This document shows positions 15,112 through 21,109 of a stretch of DNA of 21,109 bases, piece by piece. The DNA is from Flavobacteriaceae bacterium (lineage in GTDB: Bacteria; Bacteroidota; Bacteroidia; Flavobacteriales; Flavobacteriaceae), in contig NZDM01000050.1 in assembly GCA_002690085.1 (NCBI GenBank), positions 1 through 21,109 of the forward strand, in the 5' to 3' direction. Position 1 is the first letter of the stretch; each line of letters begins with the position of its first letter. The notes beneath the pieces are model-generated. The model had not been told where the DNA came from. It saw only the letters and a list, made by a program, of their open reading frames with translations, and did no database searches. The translations under genes and the position numbers were made by a program.

Positions 15112-15936
15112 ATGAAGCAATATCTTGATTTAGTCGGCCATGTTATGGAGCATGGAAATGAAAAAGGCGACCGCACAGGAACCGGAACAAAAAGCGTCTT
15201 CGGTTATCAGATGCGTTTCGATTTAAGCGATGGCTTTCCAATGGTTACAACAAAGAAACTTCACTTAAAATCTATTGTTTACGAATTGCTTTGGTTCCTA
15301 AAGGGCGATACAAATATTGAATATTTAACAGAAAATGGCGTTCGTATTTGGAACGAGTGGGCAGATGAAAATGGTGATTTAGGTCCTGTTTATGGCCACC
15401 AATGGCGCAATTGGAACAGCGACGAAATTGATCAAATAAAATCGGTGATTCAAGCCTTGAAAAACAACCCTAACAGCCGCAGAATGCTTGTTTCTGCATG
15501 GAATCCTTCTGTACTTCCTGACACATCAAAATCTTTTTCAGAAAATGTAGCTAACGGAAAAGCGGCTTTGCCGCCCTGTCATGCTTTTTTTCAGTTTTAT
15601 GTACACGAAGGAAAGCTATCTTGTCAATTGTACCAACGCAGTGCAGATATTTTCTTGGGGGTTCCTTTTAACATTGCATCATACGCTTTATTTACTATGA
15701 TGATGGCACAAGTTTGTGGCTATGAGGCCGGAGAATTTATACATACTTTTGGAGACGCTCATATTTACAACAACCATATGGAACAATTAGAGCTTCAACG
15801 TTCAAGGGCTCCTAAACCATTGCCAAAGATGTTTCTAAACCCAGATATAACAAACATTTTTGATTTTACTTTTGATGATTTTACACTTGTAGATTATGAC
15901 CCACATCCACATATTAAAGGCAAAGTCGCAGTATAA
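15112..15936 (+). CDS. thyA: Thymidylate synthase
   Basis: ThyA methylates dUMP to dTMP using methylene-tetrahydrofolate, which is oxidised to dihydrofolate. The 274-residue protein has the phosphate-binding Arg21 in DRTGTGT, the conserved WNEWAD and GPVYGHQWRNW blocks, the nucleophile Cys156 in ALPPCHAFFQFYV, and the dUMP-binding QRSADIFLGVPFNIASYA and HIYNNH regions. It is about 10 residues longer than the E. coli enzyme. The extra residues lie just before the active-site cysteine (PSVLPDTSKSFSENVANGK). It is followed 32 bases later by folA, which recycles the dihydrofolate it makes, so thyA-folA is a functional pair. The ATG at 15112 gives the normal N-terminus. Confidence 0.98.
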   Translation: MKQYLDLVGHVMEHGNEKGDRTGTGTKSVFGYQMRFDLSDGFPMVTTKKLHLKSIVYELLWFLKGDTNIEYLTENGVRIWNEWADENGDLGPVYGHQWRNWNSDEIDQIKSVIQALKNNPNSRRMLVSAWNPSVLPDTSKSFSENVANGKAALPPCHAFFQFYVHEGKLSCQLYQRSADIFLGVPFNIASYALFTMMMAQVCGYEAGEFIHTFGDAHIYNNHMEQLELQRSRAPKPLPKMFLNPDITNIFDFTFDDFTLVDYDPHPHIKGKVAV

Positions 15937-15968
15937 TTATATGTGAAAGTGTTATTTTTGCACACAAA

Positions 15969-16514
15969 ATGTGTAGTCTATTGAAAACAATAAAAAACCC
16001 ACCGTTTACTGTAATTGTGGCGGTATCAGAAAACCAAGTTATAGGCAAGGACAACGATCTTATATGGGATTTGAGCATTGATTTACAACGCTTCAAATCT
16101 TTAACTTCCGGGCACCATATGATCATGGGACGAAAAACATTTGAAAGCTTTCCAAAGCCATTGCCTAACCGAACACATATTGTTATTACGCGTCAAGAGA
16201 ATTACGCAGTCCCCCAGGGTGTTGTGGTTGTTAATTCTATTGAAAAAGCCATTGAAGCCATCCAAAATGATGAGCAACCTTATATCATTGGAGGGGGAGA
16301 AATTTACAAACAAGCCTTACCCTATGCTTCAATTATTGAATTAACGCGGGTTCATGGAAACTTTGAAGGAGACACTTATTTTCCTGAAATAGATTTAAAT
16401 CAATGGGAAGAAATTAAAAGAGAACGCATATTAAAGGATGAAAACCACGCCTTTGATTTTAGTTTTATCACTTACAAGAGAAGCAGCAATAAACCATCAA
16501 ATTTAATTTTATGA
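15969..16514 (+). CDS. folA: Dihydrofolate reductase
   Basis: FolA reduces dihydrofolate to tetrahydrofolate with NADPH, closing the cycle opened by ThyA. The 181 residues contain TVIVAVSENQVIGKDNDLIW (about 14-33), the catalytic acid Asp38 in SIDLQRF, the NADPH motif MGRKTFESF (about 53-61) with LPNRTHIVITRQ, and the IIGGGEIYKQALPYA block. The loop over the active site reads LIWDLSIDL, where many enzymes have LPWHLPxDL. Loss of both prolines appears to be normal in flavobacteria. The ATG at 15969 gives a roughly 10-residue tail before the first strand, with no better ATG. Its stop overlaps the fabD start by four bases (ATGA), so folA and fabD are translationally coupled. Confidence 0.96.
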   Translation: MCSLLKTIKNPPFTVIVAVSENQVIGKDNDLIWDLSIDLQRFKSLTSGHHMIMGRKTFESFPKPLPNRTHIVITRQENYAVPQGVVVVNSIEKAIEAIQNDEQPYIIGGGEIYKQALPYASIIELTRVHGNFEGDTYFPEIDLNQWEEIKRERILKDENHAFDFSFITYKRSSNKPSNLIL

Positions 16515-17398
16515 ATGCATTTATTTTCCCGGGTCAGGGGGCTCAGTTTTCTGGAATGGGCAAGAACCTATACGAACAATCTGAAGAGGCAAGAGCATTG
16601 TTTGAAAAAGCCAATGCTATTTTAGGTTTTGAAATCACTAAAATCATGTTTGAAGGTGAAGCCACAGATTTAAAGCAAACCAAAGTTACGCAGCCGGCGA
16701 TTTTCATACACTCTGTTATTTTAGCCAAGTGTTTAGGAGGTAATTTTAATCCAGACATGGTTGCAGGTCATTCTCTTGGTGAGTTTTCTGCACTAGTGGC
16801 CAGTAATGCTATGGGCTTTGAAAGTGGATTAAAACTAGTCGCGCAGCGCGCCAAGGCCATGCAAAAAGCCTGCGAATTAACAGAAGGAACTATGGCGGCT
16901 GTGCTAGGCTTAGAAAATGAAGTTGTGGAGGCCGTTTGCCAAGACATTGAAGGCATTGTGGTCGCCGCCAATTACAATTGCCCTGGGCAATTGGTAATTT
17001 CGGGTGGGATTGAACCCATTCACAAGGCTTGTGAGGTTTTAAAAGAAAAAGGCGCAAGAAGAGCCTTGGTTCTTCCTGTTGGTGGGGCTTTTCACTCCCC
17101 ACTTATGGAGCCAGCAAGAGAACAACTTGCGAGTGCAATTGAAAATACAGTTTTTAAGACGCCAAGTTGTCCAATTTACCAAAACACAACGGCGGCTGCG
17201 GTTACTGAAACAGCAACTATAAAAACTAATTTAATTGCCCAACTGACAGCGCCTGTTAGATGGTCTCAGACTATTGAAAAGATGATTAACGACGGTGCGA
17301 AAAGTTTTACTGAAGTGGGGCCAGGAAATGTCTTACAAGGGCTGGTGCGAAAAATCAACAGAGATGCAAATACTGCTGCCGCGATTTTTGAAAATTAA
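16511..17398 (+). CDS. fabD: Malonyl-CoA:ACP transacylase
   Basis: FabD moves the malonyl group from CoA to acyl carrier protein, supplying every elongation cycle of type II fatty acid synthesis. The 295-residue protein has PGQGAQFSGMG (7-17), the nucleophile Ser88 in AGHSLGEFSAL, Arg113 in AQRAKAM which binds the malonyl carboxylate, the NCPGQLVISG block, and catalytic His195 in GGAFHSPLM. It ends with the usual EVGPGNVLQGLVRKI. It shares the sequence ATGA with the end of folA and lies two bases ahead of lspA. A tight folA-fabD-lspA run is therefore seen. The genes span folate, lipid and lipoprotein steps, so the grouping is more likely growth-linked than a pathway. Confidence 0.98.
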   Translation: MNAFIFPGQGAQFSGMGKNLYEQSEEARALFEKANAILGFEITKIMFEGEATDLKQTKVTQPAIFIHSVILAKCLGGNFNPDMVAGHSLGEFSALVASNAMGFESGLKLVAQRAKAMQKACELTEGTMAAVLGLENEVVEAVCQDIEGIVVAANYNCPGQLVISGGIEPIHKACEVLKEKGARRALVLPVGGAFHSPLMEPAREQLASAIENTVFKTPSCPIYQNTTAAAVTETATIKTNLIAQLTAPVRWSQTIEKMINDGAKSFTEVGPGNVLQGLVRKINRDANTAAAIFEN

Positions 17399-17400
17399 AT

Positions 17401-17898
17401 ATGCAAAAAAAACAAATTTACATCCTCATATTAATTTGCCTGAACATTGGTACAGATCAATACAGCAAACATTTGGTTAGAGAAAAAGTAGTCCCAGGGT
17501 CTCGTACAGAGCTCGTTGGAGAACTCCTTCAATTGATGAATGTTGAAAATTCAGGGGCATTTTTAGGGATGGGAAGTGATGCAAACCCTACAATAAAAAT
17601 GATTTTTTTACTTATTGTGCCACTCTTGGTATTGACCTCAGTTTTATATTATTTATTTACAAACAAATCCATTGACCGATTGACCACAATTGGCCTGAGT
17701 TGTGTTGTTGGTGGCGGCATTGCAAATTTATACGACCGCTTTGTTTATGGGTCCGTAACCGATTTTCTTTTTATGGATTTTAACTTTGCTAGGACTGGTA
17801 TTTTCAACTTCGCTGATTTGTCTGTAACCACAGGAATGGTTCTGATTTTGATATCGGCTTTCAAAGAAAAAAATAGAAAATCAAAACCTTTATCCTAA
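17401..17898 (+). CDS. lspA: Lipoprotein signal peptidase (signal peptidase II)
   Basis: LspA is the inner-membrane aspartyl protease that removes signal peptides from diacylglyceryl-modified prolipoproteins. The 165-residue protein has four hydrophobic segments and the family blocks DQYSKHLV (residues 19-26), NVENSGAFLGM (47-57), GGGIANLYDRFVYGSVTDF and FNFADLSVTTGM. The catalytic pair is Asp121 (SVTDF) and Asp139 (NFADL). It begins two bases after the fabD stop. Its last nine bases overlap the end of the convergent aminotransferase gene, with no terminator visible between them. The ATG at 17401 gives a short basic N-terminus before the first helix, which is normal for the family. Confidence 0.97.
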   Translation: MQKKQIYILILICLNIGTDQYSKHLVREKVVPGSRTELVGELLQLMNVENSGAFLGMGSDANPTIKMIFLLIVPLLVLTSVLYYLFTNKSIDRLTTIGLSCVVGGGIANLYDRFVYGSVTDFLFMDFNFARTGIFNFADLSVTTGMVLILISAFKEKNRKSKPLS

Positions 17899-19041
17899 GA
17901 ATTCTTTTATTGTATTTACGATATAATCGATTTGATCATCTTCTAGTTCTGTGTGCATAGGAAGTGAAAAAACTTCGTTAGACAATTGATTGGTCACTTT
18001 AAAATCTGCTTCATTATAGCGTTCGCTTTTATAAGCCTTTTGTCTGTGTAAAGGAATTGGATAATAGACCCCACAAGGAATACCCTTAGAATTTAAATGA
18101 GTCACCAAAGCATCCCGATCTCCATGAATGAGGCGTATGGTGTATTGATGAAAAACATGGCAGTTACAAGAAGCTGCTCCGTTTGGTTGGTCACAGCGAA
18201 CCACTGGTAGAACTAAAGCTTCTATGCCCTGCAGTTTTTCAGTGTATTTTTTTGCGGCAGACTGGCGCGCTTTGTTATAAGCGTCCAAATGCGGGAGTTT
18301 TGCATTGAGAACCGCTGCTTGAATCGAGTCTAAGCGAGAATTTACCCCTACCACATCATGATGGTAACGCGTATACATACCATGGTTTACAATACCTCTG
18401 ATGATGTGGGCCAAATCATCATCATTGGTGAAAATTGCGCCGCCGTCTCCGTAGCAGCCTAAGTTTTTGGAGGGGAAAAAAGAGGTAGCCGATACATGCC
18501 CAATCGCACCTGATTTAACCGACTGACCGTTTGAAAAAATATAATCTGCGCCCATGGATTGTGCGCAATCTTCAATCACATATAGATTGTGCTTAGTGGC
18601 AATGTCCATTATAACCTCCATGTTGGCACAATGTCCAAATAAATGCACAGGTACAATGGCTTTGGTCTTGGGTGTAATGGCTTTTTCAACGGACTCTACA
18701 TTAATAGTAAATAAATTTGGGCATACATCTACAAGGACAGGTGTCAAGCCTAAAAGTGCAATAACCTCAACGGTTGAAGCAAAAGTAAAATCGGTTGTAA
18801 TGACCTCATCACCTGGCTTTAGCCCCAAACCCATCATGGCGATTTGAAGCGCATCAGTCCCATTTGCACATGGGATTACATGCTTTACACCTAAGTACTT
18901 TTCAAGATTAGATTGAAATTCTTTAACGAGAGGACCATTGATAAAAGCTGAAGACTCTAAGACATCATTGATGGAGGCATTAACTTCAGATTTAATTTTT
19001 TGATATTGACTGCCCAAGTCAACCATTTGAATTTTCTTCAT
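17890..19041 (-). CDS. DegT/DnrJ/EryC1/StrS family PLP-dependent sugar aminotransferase
   Basis: Members of this family transfer an amino group, usually from glutamate, to keto-sugar nucleotides for O-antigen, capsule or glycan building. The 383-residue protein has the cofactor phosphate region CANGTDALQIAMMGLGLKPG (58-77), DFTFASTVEVI, Asp158 in VIEDCAQSMGA for the pyridine nitrogen, and the Schiff-base Lys192 in SFFPSKNLGCYGDGG. It has a typical C-terminal block (GVYYPIPLHRQKAY). It resembles enzymes acting on 3-keto sugars (WbpE/FdtB-like), but the exact substrate cannot be assigned. It is divergent from waaA across 113 bases, and both may serve surface polysaccharide synthesis. Its end overlaps lspA by nine bases. 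Confidence 0.9.
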   Translation of the reverse strand: MKKIQMVDLGSQYQKIKSEVNASINDVLESSAFINGPLVKEFQSNLEKYLGVKHVIPCANGTDALQIAMMGLGLKPGDEVITTDFTFASTVEVIALLGLTPVLVDVCPNLFTINVESVEKAITPKTKAIVPVHLFGHCANMEVIMDIATKHNLYVIEDCAQSMGADYIFSNGQSVKSGAIGHVSATSFFPSKNLGCYGDGGAIFTNDDDLAHIIRGIVNHGMYTRYHHDVVGVNSRLDSIQAAVLNAKLPHLDAYNKARQSAAKKYTEKLQGIEALVLPVVRCDQPNGAASCNCHVFHQYTIRLIHGDRDALVTHLNSKGIPCGVYYPIPLHRQKAYKSERYNEADFKVTNQLSNEVFSLPMHTELEDDQIDYIVNTIKEFLG

Positions 19042-19079
19042 AGTAATTTACATTCGTTGCTCTTAATTATAAGCCGATG

Positions 19080-19107
19080 CAAAAATACAAAATTAGCAAG
19101 GCGCAAA
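19080..19107 (-). promoter_or_regulatory. Candidate promoter for the aminotransferase gene
   Basis: On the minus strand TTTG (19104-19107) is followed after 16 bases by TATTTTTG (19080-19087). These match the Bacteroidetes -33 and -7 elements, with a spacer one base shorter than the commonly cited 17-23. It predicts a start near 19073 and a 31-base leader. This is the only promoter candidate in the window with both elements. Confidence 0.45.
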
Positions 19108-19130
19108 TGCTAAAATTAAGATAAAGAATG

Positions 19131-19138
19131 TATTTTTG
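19131..19138 (+). promoter_or_regulatory. Candidate -7 promoter element for waaA
   Basis: TATTTTTG matches TAnnTTTG and predicts a start near 19145, only about 10 bases before the TTG start codon of waaA. There is no -33 partner. A very short leader would result, consistent with weak initiation at the unusual start codon. Confidence 0.35.
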
Positions 19139-19154
19139 TTCAAAACCATAACCT

Positions 19155-20399
19155 TTGATTATAGTATACAATTTTGTGATTCAGCTGGTTAACACTTTGC
19201 TCCCAGCCTTAGGTCTTTTTGATGAAAAGATTAAAAAAGGGGTCATAGGTCGTAAGAAAACCCTTAGTTTTTTACTCAAAAATATTAATAAAGGCGATAC
19301 TGTTTTTTGGTTCCACTGCGCTTCTTTGGGGGAGTATGAGCAAGGCCTTCCGGTTTTTAAAAATCTTAAATTATTATACCCACAAGCAAAAATTGTACTC
19401 TCTTTTTTTTCACCCTCAGGCTATGAAATCCGAAAGGAAAACCACATTACACCTTTGGTGATATACCTTCCCTTAGACACCAAAAAAAATGTCAACTTAT
19501 TTTTAACGGTTTTAATGCCAAGCTTGGTTGTTTTTGTGAAATATGAACTATGGCCCAATTATTTATTGGCACTGAAAAGCCATTCTTCAAAAGTTTTTTT
19601 AATCTCAGCCTTGTTCAGACCTCAGCAATATTTTTTCAAATCCTTTTTCAAAAAATGGCGACAATTGTTATTCAGCTTTGATCATATTTTTACGCAAGAC
19701 AAAGGGTCAAAAGCACTGCTGAAAGGGGTCGGATTCAATGAGGTAACCGTTTCGAACGATACGCGCTTTGACCGTGTTTCAAGTCAATTGGAGCAAAATA
19801 ACACACTTGCGTTTGTAGAAAGTTTTATTGACAACAAAACATGTATTGTTGCCGGCAGCACATGGCCAGAAGACCATGCAATTTTGGGGGCCTATATCAA
19901 AGCGGCAAAAGGGGATTTAAAATTTATCATTGCCCCACACAAAATTGAAAAACAAGGCATTCAAAAACTTAAAAATAATTTAGGAGACAAAGCTACTTTG
20001 TACACAAATTACAATCTAGAAACACTTTCTACAAAACAGGTCTTAATTATAGATACCATAGGCCTTTTAACTAAACTGTACCACTATGCCGCGGTTGCTT
20101 ACATTGGCGGTGGCATGGGGACAACGGGGCTGCACAATACCTTAGAAGCAGCCGTATTTGGCGTTCCTATTATCATTGGAAAAAATTATGATAGATTCCC
20201 AGAAGCAAAAGCCATGTTAGCTCAAGGTGGGCTGGTGAGTGTTCAGGATGCTTCCAGCTTTAAAAAATCTTTAGATGCTTTTGTAGAAGATGAAAACTTC
20301 AGACATGCTTGTGGTCAAAAGAACAAAGCATACGTTGGAAAAAACAAGGGGGCAACGGCACTAATTACTGAAAAGATACAGGCGATGCTTAATGTGTAG
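19155..20399 (+). CDS. waaA: 3-deoxy-D-manno-octulosonic acid (Kdo) transferase
   Basis: WaaA (KdtA) adds Kdo from CMP-Kdo to lipid A precursor at the inner membrane. The 414-residue protein starts with a hydrophobic anchor (VYNFVIQLVNTLLPALGLF) and has the GRKKT block. The putative catalytic base is Glu60 in HCASLGEYEQG. The acceptor-domain motifs LPLDTKKNV and YELWPNY follow, and the C-terminal nucleotide-sugar site is YIGGGMGTTGLHNTLEAAVFG. The start codon is TTG: an in-frame TAA lies at 19149-19151 and no ATG or GTG occurs before the conserved N-terminus, so TTG at 19155 is the best choice. It is divergent from the aminotransferase and overlaps the convergent GH16 gene by 11 bases at its 3' end. 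Confidence 0.95.
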   Translation: MIIVYNFVIQLVNTLLPALGLFDEKIKKGVIGRKKTLSFLLKNINKGDTVFWFHCASLGEYEQGLPVFKNLKLLYPQAKIVLSFFSPSGYEIRKENHITPLVIYLPLDTKKNVNLFLTVLMPSLVVFVKYELWPNYLLALKSHSSKVFLISALFRPQQYFFKSFFKKWRQLLFSFDHIFTQDKGSKALLKGVGFNEVTVSNDTRFDRVSSQLEQNNTLAFVESFIDNKTCIVAGSTWPEDHAILGAYIKAAKGDLKFIIAPHKIEKQGIQKLKNNLGDKATLYTNYNLETLSTKQVLIIDTIGLLTKLYHYAAVAYIGGGMGTTGLHNTLEAAVFGVPIIIGKNYDRFPEAKAMLAQGGLVSVQDASSFKKSLDAFVEDENFRHACGQKNKAYVGKNKGATALITEKIQAMLNV

Positions 20400-21109
20400 G
20401 GATCTTGTAAACTTTAATGTAGTCAATGATAAATTCTTGAGGGAAAATAGTATCGTCCACCTCAAGTCCGCCAAAATAGCCCCCTACTGCTAAATTTAAT
20501 ATCAAGTAGAACGGTTTATCAAAAGGCCAAATGGCATCTGACTTTTCTTTAGGCGCAAAAGTGTATACAATTTCATTGTCGATTGAAAATTGAATCTGAT
20601 TTTTGTCCCAATTCATTTTGTAGACATGAAAACCATCTTCAATGTTCTTCAACGTTGTTATTTTAGTGTTTTTTGAAATTCCATAGCTGTCTTTTGTATG
20701 TAGGGTGTTGTGAATTTCCCCAGGGGTTTTTCCTACATATTCCATGATGTCTATTTCTCCACAACCAGGCCAGTAATTTTCATCTATATCATGGCCTAAC
20801 ATCCACACAGCAGGCCAAACGCCTTTTCCCCTTGGTAGTTTTGCCTTGACTTCTACAGTTCCGTACTGAAATTCAATTTTATCCTTGGTGGTAATACGCC
20901 CCGAAAAATAGCGGTCTTTTTCTTTGGTAGCTTTAATGACCAATTTTTCATTTCTCAAAAAAACATTTTCTTTTGTATAGTGTTGATATTCCTTATTGCC
21001 CCATCCACAAAGCTCTGGACAACCATCTCCCAAATCATAATTCCAATGTTTGAGGTCTAAAGAAGTATTTTTGAAATTATCAATAAAAATGACAGCTCCT
21101 TTTGGGGGC
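20389..21109 (-). CDS. Glycoside hydrolase family 16 protein (beta-glucanase/laminarinase-like), partial
   Basis: The frame stays open to the window edge, so the N-terminus (signal peptide, possible binding modules) is missing. About 239 residues are visible, beginning upstream of HWNYDLGDGCPELCGWGN. A TTG at 21033 is open to use but lies inside the conserved domain, so the true start is outside. The GH16 retaining active site GEIDIMEYVG is intact, with the nucleophile and acid/base Glu on either side of the Asp. The substrate-cleft residues KGVWPAVWML, INWDK-like (MNWDKNQIQF) and PFYLILNLAVGG are also present. Such enzymes usually cut beta-1,3- or mixed-linkage glucans such as laminarin. It ends right after the catalytic domain (IDYIKVYKIPTH), with no C-terminal sorting domain. 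It is convergent with waaA. Confidence 0.9.
   Translation of the reverse strand, partial: PPKGAVIFIDNFKNTSLDLKHWNYDLGDGCPELCGWGNKEYQHYTKENVFLRNEKLVIKATKEKDRYFSGRITTKDKIEFQYGTVEVKAKLPRGKGVWPAVWMLGHDIDENYWPGCGEIDIMEYVGKTPGEIHNTLHTKDSYGISKNTKITTLKNIEDGFHVYKMNWDKNQIQFSIDNEIVYTFAPKEKSDAIWPFDKPFYLILNLAVGGYFGGLEVDDTIFPQEFIIDYIKVYKIPTH

Noticed and set aside
15953..15960. TATTTTTG as a promoter for folA
   Set aside because: It matches the -7 consensus, but a start about seven bases downstream would fall almost on the folA ATG, and there is no -33 element; reading from the thyA promoter is simpler.
21031..21033. TTG as the start of the GH16 gene
   Set aside because: It lies inside the conserved catalytic domain, and the frame continues upstream to the window edge with domain-like sequence (HWNYDLGDG), so the gene is truncated rather than started here.
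1..21109. A defence island, mobile element, CRISPR array or secondary-metabolite cluster
   Set aside because: No transposase, integrase, repeat-spacer array, tRNA attachment site or unusual composition was seen; nearly all genes are conserved housekeeping or envelope genes.

Overview
This window looks like a stretch of ordinary chromosome from a low-GC, probably marine member of the Flavobacteriaceae (Bacteroidetes). Evidence for that lineage: a GLPGLI-family secreted protein paired with a carboxypeptidase-regulatory/beta-barrel outer-membrane protein, repeated matches to the Bacteroidetes -7 promoter element TAnnTTTG, almost no Shine-Dalgarno sequences, signal peptides ending in ...AQ or ...SQ, and an FjPPase-like membrane pyrophosphatase. 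I see no phage, transposon, CRISPR array, tRNA or rRNA. No gap between genes exceeds about 215 bases.

Layout. (1) Bases 1-344, minus: N-terminal part of a PagL-like lipid A acyl hydrolase, cut by the window edge. (2) 436-1814, plus: metK behind a candidate SAM-II riboswitch that starts just downstream of a -7 box. (3) 1834-5449, minus: a two-gene unit, GLPGLI protein then beta-barrel outer-membrane protein. (4) 5621-7021, plus: an unrecognised secreted protein 3 bases ahead of a deoxynucleoside kinase, closed by a strong bidirectional terminator. (5) 7093-9894, minus: an uncommon single reading frame joining a complete K+-dependent H+-pyrophosphatase to a complete FKBP-type prolyl isomerase. 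(6) 9987-10964, minus: pyruvate dehydrogenase E1 beta. (7) 11166-17898, plus: a long run of codirectional genes, etfB-etfA, bifunctional nuclease, nucleoside transporter, thyA, folA, fabD, lspA. (8) 17890-19041, minus: a DegT-type aminotransferase. (9) 19155-20399, plus: waaA (Kdo transferase) with a TTG start. (10) 20389-21109, minus: a GH16 beta-glucanase, cut by the window edge.

Two functional themes recur. Nucleotide and one-carbon metabolism is represented by the nucleoside transporter, deoxynucleoside kinase, thymidylate synthase, dihydrofolate reductase and SAM synthetase. Envelope and lipid metabolism is represented by the lipid A hydrolase, FabD, LspA, WaaA, the sugar aminotransferase and the GLPGLI/outer-membrane pair.

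The most noteworthy items are the HppA-FKBP fusion, whose predicted topology puts the isomerase in the periplasm; the SAM-II-like RNA ahead of metK; and a perfect 26-bp palindrome ahead of etfBA. I did not find a convincing multi-gene system of unknown type.
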